From Bromus sterilis (lineage: Eukaryota > Streptophyta > Magnoliopsida > Poales > Poaceae), in the NCBI GenBank assembly GCA_950022295.1, contig OX465597.1, positions 259,285,016 to 259,349,015 on the forward strand: a stretch of DNA of 64,000 nucleotides, read 5' to 3'. Below the pieces are notes generated by a model, which searched no databases, was not told the origin of the DNA, and saw nothing but the letters and a program-made list of their open reading frames with translations. Position numbers and translations under genes: made by a program. Positions 58,001 to 64,000 of this stretch are shown here, one piece after another; the first letter of the stretch is position 1; every line of letters starts with the position of its first letter.

Positions 58001-60097
58001 TGGACCCACATGTCATACACAGAGGCATTTAACTCATTTTATTTAAATTAAAATTATCAGAGGGCCCACATGTCATACACTGTTATTATCATAAATCCAT
58101 TTTATTAGAATACTTACAGGTGGGGCCCAGGTGTCATTGTCTATTTGCTTTACTATCTATTTAAGAAGGTTTAATTAATGGGTGGGTCCCAGTGTCAGTC
58201 ATAACTTTAAACTAGTGCAATTAAAGTTAATTAAGTTGTGGGCCCATACTGTCAATGAGTCAGGGGGGTTAATCCCTGGTGTTATTCAGCTGCAATTATA
58301 ATTAGGGCACCAAGGGCCCACTGTCATAGGCTTATGGAAGGGGGGGGGGGGGTTAGTGGTTAGTGAACCACTAACCACGACGACGCGGCGGCCCTCACCG
58401 TAGCTACTCCAGTGAGACTGTGAGCCCGCTACAGAGTACGCGAGGGCACGAGACTTGGTCCCCTCGAACGAGAGCAGCGTCGTGAGTCAATTTATGGTGG
58501 TGGCGCAGCCCGAGGTGGCCGGAAACTACGCCGGCGACGAGGTCCGCGGTGGCTGACCTACAGACGACGACGAGAACACGGTGGCCGTGGCTTTTTGAGA
58601 AGCGCGACCTAGCGATCCGGGCCCTCGTCTCAGCACGAGCACGACGGGTTCAGTGGCGCGAGATGGGGTGGAACGTGGCCACGACGGCGAGCCGGCCGCA
58701 GCGGCCGGAGCAAGCCAGGGCGGGTACGGGGTTCCCGTGCACGATATCAAGCGCAACGATGGGCAAAATTGCGAGAATCTCACCAGGGAGCTCGTCGGGG
58801 AGGCAGCGGGCGCGACGGAGGTGTGTGGTGGCTGGATTCTGACCGCAATCCTGCCGGGGTCGAGGAAGAAAGCGAAGTCGAGGAGCACGATGTAGGGGCT
58901 CCGGGGTCGATTGGCTGCGCGTGGAGACGAGGGGGTGCATGGCGAGGCGACTGGACAACCCAGGGCATCCCTCCGCTTCCGTTGGCCGTGTCGACCCGCG
59001 TCGGCGGCGACGGCTCCGTCGCGGTGGCTTGGACAGAGGAGATTGAGACGCGGGGGAGGAGAATGGCAGGGGCTAGGGTTCCAGGGGGGTTGCGGGTTCT
59101 TATCCACAAAGGCGTGGGGGGGGGGCAGGTGAGATGGGGAGAGGGAGCAGGTGAGCTCGGGCCATGGCCACAGTGGCTGCGGCCATGCCGCCGACGGGGT
59201 GGGGTGGTTGGGGAGGGGAACAGGAAGGAGAGAGAGGGGCTGGGGGTGGGCTGGGCCAGGGGGCCTCGCCCCCAGCGTAGTATAGGTTTTTCATTTTTTC
59301 ATTTTTTTATTTTAGTTTTTTTTGTTTCTTTTTTGTTTGTAATTATTTTAGTTACTTTATCAAATTGTAAAAACATGGGACTGGCCCCAATATTAGTGTT
59401 ATATATTATGTAATATCAATAAGAATTTTTGCGATTTATAAAAATAATTTGATATCTCGTTTTATTTAAAAGGTATTAAAATCCACTGTTTTTCTACTGT
59501 TTTTAATTATTTATAATATTAAAACATTTTAATAAAACCCCAAATCACTTTCATTATGGCCTACAGATTATTAGGCATTTTATAAAATTGTTTCCATAAT
59601 TTTTAGTTCATTTAAAATTCCCACTTGTTTATTATAATTTCCCTGGAAATTTAATAATCACTAAGCAATTGTTTTTATTTCATAATACTTTCTAAAACAC
59701 TTTAATAGAATATCCATTGTTATTTTAATCATGGCCTAATGATTGCTAGGCATTTTATAAATAGATTCCATTATTTTGGTTCAACTATGATTTCATTTTT
59801 ATATTAACCTTCAAAACAATTTTTGATGACCCCACAACATTGGTTTCACAATCATCATAGACTTGTGATTATTCTAATGACTAAGGGTGACTTTGTTTAA
59901 CCATGATCATGTTGATTGACTGGCATCCACAATTCTTGGAGCAAGGTTTATAATCCACATGTATTAGAAAATTTTATCGAGGTCGGAATTTGACAGAGCT
60001 ATGATACAAGGTGATCATGGCTTGATCATCAACAGTAATGATCACCAACAGTGGAATCACTGTAGTGATTACTGTTCCTCATTTTGAGGGTGTTACA
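55092..60097 (-). repeat. Z 5' LTR
   Basis: This is the partner of 48585-53572. It contains the same palindrome (55899-55910), GC-rich block (58380-59280) and GGNCCCA array (about 58001-58330). The 193-codon frame in its GC-rich block (59107-58526) also occurs in the other LTR, but its composition and lack of a recognised domain give no support for a protein. Confidence 0.92.
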
Positions 60098-60102
60098 AAG
60101 AC

Positions 60103-60959
60103 GCTCCAAGCATAGCACATAACGCATGAAGTGATAAAAATATAGTGGAACGAAAGACGAACTGATAATTGTTGATGGAGAATGGGATGCATGGGGGCAT
60201 CCCCAAGCTTAGACGCTTGAGTCTCCTTGAATATTTATTGGGGATTCATGGGGGCATCCCTAACCTTGAGCGTTTGACACTCCTGAATCTTCTTTTTTCA
60301 TCTTCCCTCGCACACTTGAAAACTCCCTTCATACATAACTCATCATAATCTGATTAGCGAGGTTAGTATCCACAATAAAATAATTTTTCTCTACTTGAAA
60401 TAAGGATATTCTTGAAGAGATACTGTTTCTCAAGATCGCCAAAAAGTTTTTGCAAAGAAAAAGCAAGCTTAAGGTTTGCAAAAGTTAGGAGAGACAAAAC
60501 GTGGCAGAATCTATGAAAAACAGACCAGCAGGTAGTAAATAATTTTTTACGGATACTTCTGCAACTCAAATCAAAATACTCAGAACATACGAAAGTTCCG
60601 TGATTGTATAGAGCACGATATGCAAACATTTCATCTCAAAAAGATGAACTGGGATTTTTCTATGATTTTTCCCGTCACGAGGACAGAATCTGTTTTCTGG
60701 ACAACATGTTACAACTTTCACTTCCCTTGTCATATGAGGCTATAAATGGCACAAAGCTTGAAAAGTAAAGATACAATGATGTTGCTACAGTAGTAACAAT
60801 CATCAAGACCACTAAAAACAGAAGAAAAACAAAAAGGAAAACCTAAATTTGTTGCGGGCTGCCTCCCGAAAGTGATTCTTAAATCCATTAGCTAGGCATG
60901 ATGCAAAAAGATCAAGTCTTATCAAGAAAATAACTAGCCCGCGTAACGGACTCAAAAGG
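60103..60959 (-). other. Y non-coding tail, part next to gag
   Basis: This continues the Y tail across Z. It holds two PPT-like repeats (60184-60210 and 60241-60270) that match those of X. No gene is supported. Confidence 0.75.
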
Positions 60960-62955
60960 CTACTTAATCTTATTTCTAGGGAAGTGTTCCATCCCTTTCT
61001 TGAGAGGGAATTGAAATTTTGTAATCCCTTCTTTCATATCAATGGCAGCACCCACGGTGCAAAGAAAAGGACGTCCCAAAATAATTGGACAAGAAGGTTC
61101 ACATTCAATGTCCATAATAGTAAAATCAACGGGAACATAATTGTCATTGATAATGATAAGAACATCATCGATCTTCCCCAAAGGTTTCTTTACGAAAGAG
61201 TCAACAAGACGAACACCAAAATAACAAGGATCAAAAGGTTTCAATTCAAATATATCATAGATTCTTTTCTTCATAACGGAGGTACTAGCTCCAACATCAC
61301 ATAAAGCATAGCAAGAGAAGTTATTCAACTTAATTTTAATCATAGGATCCCAACCATATTATAGCTTTCTAGGTATGGAGTCTTCTACCCTAAGCTTCTC
61401 CTCCCTATCTTTAATGAGACCATTAGTGATATGCTCCATGAAGGCAAGATTAAGTGTGCTAGTGTGGGGATCTCTAGACATCTTGTGAAGGAAACGAATA
61501 ACTTCAGAAAGGGTGCAATTATCAAAATCAAGGTCACTACTATCAAGTAAAGTGGTAGTGGTGTCCTTTAGGCTCACTTGTTTGGTAGTTTCTATAGTCT
61601 TAGGAGTTTCTTCTTCTACGGTTGAGGTCATAGCATCACCATTAATAGGTCCTATGAGACTAGGGGTGCATTGGATGCTAAGAGTTTGGATATCCTCAAC
61701 AACTTAGATAGTAGCAACGGTATGGTGTGTAGGAAGGCTCTTAATTCTATCTTCTTCCTCCTTTTCTTTAGCCCATCTCTCTTTAAGTTTAGCCATCATC
61801 CTAATGTTTTCATTAATTTTCACTTGAATAGCGTTCATAGGAGTGACCTTCCTCTCCTCAAGAGGAGAAGTTCTAATTTTAAGCAATTCTACTTCATGGG
61901 CTAAATTATCTACCTTCGATGAGAGATTATCTAATTTTTCTATTTTTTCCTCTACACTCCTGTTGAAGGCTTTTTGGGTAGTGATGAAGTCTTTAAGCAT
62001 ACTCTCTAATTCAGAAGTGGAGTTCTTCGTGCTAGGATAAGTGTTGTTGTTCCCATAGTTGTTGGAGGGGAACGGTCTAGGATTGCTACCAAAATTACTC
62101 CTATAAGCATTGTTAATGAAGTTGTTTCTAGAGATAAAGTTAACATCTACTTGATCTTGAGCAATCAAAGAATTTAAAGGAACATCATGAGGATCAATTG
62201 GAGATTGGTTGGAAAGTAGAGACATAATCAAGTCATCATTTTCATTTAGGTAGGAGATCTCCTCGACAGAGTTTACCTTCCTACCTGTTGGAGCTCTTTC
62301 GGTGTGCCATTGGGAATAGTTGGTCATCATCTCATCGAGTAGCTTTGTGGCAGCACCAAGTGTTGTTGACATAAAGGTTCCTCCCGCGGCCGAATCTAGC
62401 AAGTTCCGTGAGGTAAAGTTCAAGCCTGCATAAAAAGTTTGGATAACCATCCAAGTAGTCAAACCATGCGTAGGGAAATTCTTAACAAGAGATTTCATAC
62501 GTTCCTAAGCTTGGGCAACATGTTCATTATCCAATTTCTTAAAATTCATAATATTACTCCTCAATTGGATAATCTTAGCTGGGGGGGGGGTAGTACTTCC
62601 CAATAAAAGCATCCTTGCACTTATCCCAAGAATCTATGCTATTCCTAGGCAAGGATTGAAACCAGATCTTAGATCCTTCTCTCAAGGAGAAAGGAAAAAG
62701 CTTAAGCTTAACGATATCACCATCTACTTCTTTGTACTTTTGCATATCACAGAGCTCAACAAAATTATTTACGTGCAAAGCAACATCTTCTCTAGCACCG
62801 GAGAATTGATCTTTCATAACAAGGTTCAGCAAAGCAGGTTGAATCTCATAAGAAGGTGCTGAAGTGGCAGGTGGAGCAATAGGAGTGCAGATAAAGTCAC
62901 TGCTGTTATGACTAGTGAAGTCACACAACTTGGTATTCTCGGAGGAACCGATAAC
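60960..62955 (-). pseudogene. gag: Y gag-protease gene, disrupted
   Basis: This is the homologue of the X gag-protease. Gag motifs FPFSLREGSKIWFQSLP and DSAAGGTFMSTTLG are present. The protease has LCDVGAS near 61300 and ILGRPF near 61090. The start codon position reads ATC where X has ATG (about 62954). A run of ten C (62590-62581, minus strand) shifts the frame. Stops lie near 62508, 61702 and 61361 where X has sense codons. A coiled-coil segment (about 62000-61780) differs from X, which has a different, shorter middle. No pol follows. Confidence 0.85.
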
Positions 62956-63087
62956 AGCAGCAAACAAGGTAACTATTTTTTTGATTTTTGATAAAGGCCA
63001 CTAAAGCAAAAACTGAAAGGTAAACTAACAAGACTAAAAAACAAAGATAAAAGATAGCGTGCAACTCCCCTATCTTGAAGAGTGGAG

Positions 63088-63105
63088 TCCCCGGCAACGG
63101 CGCCA
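63088..63105 (-). other. Y primer-binding site (Asp tRNA type)
   Basis: The minus strand reads TGGCGCCGTTGCCGGGGA, 11 bp after the LTR end, with no mismatch to the Asp-tRNA 3' end as I know it. Confidence 0.88.
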
Positions 63106-63116
63106 GAAATTAGCTT

Positions 63117-64000
63117 TGATGGCTTCTCGCCCCTCGTTGGTTACCCAAAGTGGAAGGTTGAGATGTAGACAACAACAAATTTTCCTCGGTGAAGATACCA
63201 AGGTTTGTCTCCAGTAGGACTCCGACAACGACAGGAAGGTGATAACGGCGCCAGAAATTAGGCGGTTGACGTGGACCTGCACACGTAACAGATAACTTTT
63301 CTCCCAACGAGTACAGAGAGGTTGTCAATCCCTCCGGCCTTGCTGTTTACGAAGGATCAAATGCACGGGATAATAATGATAACGATAGCAACAGAAAAGT
63401 AATAAAGCAGAAAATAAACAGTGGGTGTAAACAGTGTGGTAAATATGGACCGGGGTCCCATGATGTTCACTAGTGATGTCTCTCTCCCAAAAGACGATAA
63501 AATAGCCATGCGAGGTAAACAAACTACAACTGGGAAATTGAAAGGATTATGTGCGCAAACCAATGCTAACTATGCTATAAAGAAAGGAAGAGTCTCAAAA
63601 GCATGGGCGGTACGCCAAGAAAAGTAGACCGAAATCTATCTGCATCTACCTACTAATCATCCACCTTGAGATATCTATCCAGAACATCTCGCTGGTATTA
63701 AGTTGCGAATCCCACCCTAAGTTTAAACTCAAAGCAACAGACAACTGCATTAAAGAACTTTGCGTAAAGTAAAGAATCCTTATACCCACAAGTACAAGCA
63801 CCCTTGTTTTCTCCCTTGTGGCAACAATACATCCCCTAGACTCATGTTTCTGTCACTCAAGCTAGTCATCAGGGGGCATGAACCCACAATCATGCATAAC
63901 GCTCCCTCTTGGAGTCACTACCTACTACTTGGCCAAAGAAATAAACAACAACGGAGAACAGGAAAGAATTAATCAAGAACATAAATATAAAAGAGGAGAA
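63117..64000 (-). repeat. Y 5' LTR, truncated by the window end
   Basis: The LTR 3' end (GAAGCCATCA on the minus strand) is at 63117. The following 884 bp match 44798-45682 closely. The other end and the right-hand target duplication are outside the window. Confidence 0.9.

Larger units (their letters stand above)
48585..60097 (-). mobile_element. Z: non-coding large-LTR element (LARD-like), G2 family relative
   Basis: Z has LTRs of 4.99 kb (48585-53572) and 5.01 kb (55092-60097) around only 1.52 kb of interior. Perfect AAGAC duplications lie at 48580-48584 and 60098-60102. A primer site, a polypurine tract and a pre-PPT hairpin are present, but no gag or pol. LTR ends and several LTR modules match G2. 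The orientation is minus. Confidence 0.92.
44798..64000 (-). mobile_element. Y: Athila-type gag-protease element, interrupted by Z, runs off the window
   Basis: On the minus strand the 5' LTR (63117 to beyond 64000), Asp-tRNA primer site, gag-protease, long non-coding tail and 3' LTR (46439-44798) occur in order. No RT or integrase is present. The layout and sequence match X in the opposite orientation, but the LTR 3' ends differ (CTTCA against CGTATCA), so it is another subfamily. Z interrupts the non-coding tail. Confidence 0.88.

Noticed and set aside
58338..58352. Poly-G tract in the Z LTR as a G-quadruplex regulator
   Set aside because: Its length differs between the two LTRs (shorter near 51829), as expected for unstable homopolymers. 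There is no sign of constraint.
58526..59107. 193-codon frame in the Z LTR, also at 52013-52594
   Set aside because: It lies in a GC-rich block where long chance frames occur on both strands, and the second copy is just the other LTR.
62581..62590. Run of ten G in Y as a programmed frameshift site
   Set aside because: A homopolymer in a gene with several other stops is more likely slippage or a sequencing error.
1..64000. Host genes, tRNA, rRNA or microRNA precursors
   Set aside because: I found no coding or structural RNA signal outside retrotransposon DNA. A tRNAscan or small-RNA mapping run could still reveal short features I cannot see by eye.

Overview
This window is grass nuclear DNA, most likely from a Triticeae species (wheat, barley, rye or Aegilops type). 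I see no host gene, rRNA, tRNA, CRISPR array or bacterial feature. Nearly every base can be assigned to nested LTR retrotransposons, recognised from paired long terminal repeats (LTRs), TG...CA ends, primer-binding sites, polypurine tracts, target-site duplications (TSDs) and gag/pol domains. Assignment to Triticeae rests on the style of the elements: Athila-type LTRs starting TGATACG with an Asp-tRNA primer site, and Tekay-type chromoviruses with 4-5 kb LTRs. It is inference, not a database match.

Layout. (1) 1-9823 is G1, a Ty3/gypsy chromovirus (Tekay type) whose 5' LTR lies left of the window. It has an extra 5' ORF (136-915), a gag-pol frame with one nonsense codon, and a 4.1 kb 3' LTR. 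(2) 9824-12071 is a scar made of three fragments: the 3' end of a Ty1/copia third ORF (minus strand), an Athila-type pol fragment (plus strand) and the first ~110 bp of an Athila-type LTR (minus strand). (3) 12072-20141 is X, a complete gag-protease-only Athila-type element with TSD ATACT. (4) 20142-21470 is the gag start, primer site and LTR of a SIRE/Maximus-like copia element on the minus strand. (5) 21471-44797 is a second copia internal region on the minus strand (third ORF, pol, gag) that uses the same LTR. It is interrupted at 29768-42875 by G2, an almost intact chromovirus. (6) 44798-64000 is Y, a minus-strand relative of X that runs off the window. It is interrupted at 48585-60097 by Z, an element with 5 kb LTRs and only 1.5 kb of non-coding interior (TSD AAGAC).

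How the parts relate. The two copia interiors flank one LTR (interior-LTR-interior), as expected after unequal recombination between LTRs. Both carry a Y-type insertion at the same gag site (TSD GATAC at 44793-44797 and 12066-12070). The simplest history is that Y entered the copia element first, the copia locus was then duplicated in tandem, and the left copy lost most of its interior. X, G1, G2 and Z inserted as separate events; the sequence fixes only that X and G2 sit in different copies and that Z is younger than Y. Z and G2 share LTR ends, LTR modules and a ~220 bp leader, so Z looks like a non-autonomous partner of the G2 family. X and Y encode only gag and protease and would need pol from an Athila-type relative.

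The observations most worth following are: a double-stranded-RNA-binding-like fold in the extra ORF of G1; a covarying hairpin 18-19 nt before the 3' LTR in G1, G2 and Z; shared cis modules (a CTATTCGAATAG palindrome, inverted W-box pairs, GGNCCCA/TGTCA arrays) in the LTRs; and a promoter- and intron-like block ahead of the copia third ORF. Coding regions are mostly broken and are annotated as pseudogenes. Identity and mismatch statements were made by eye.
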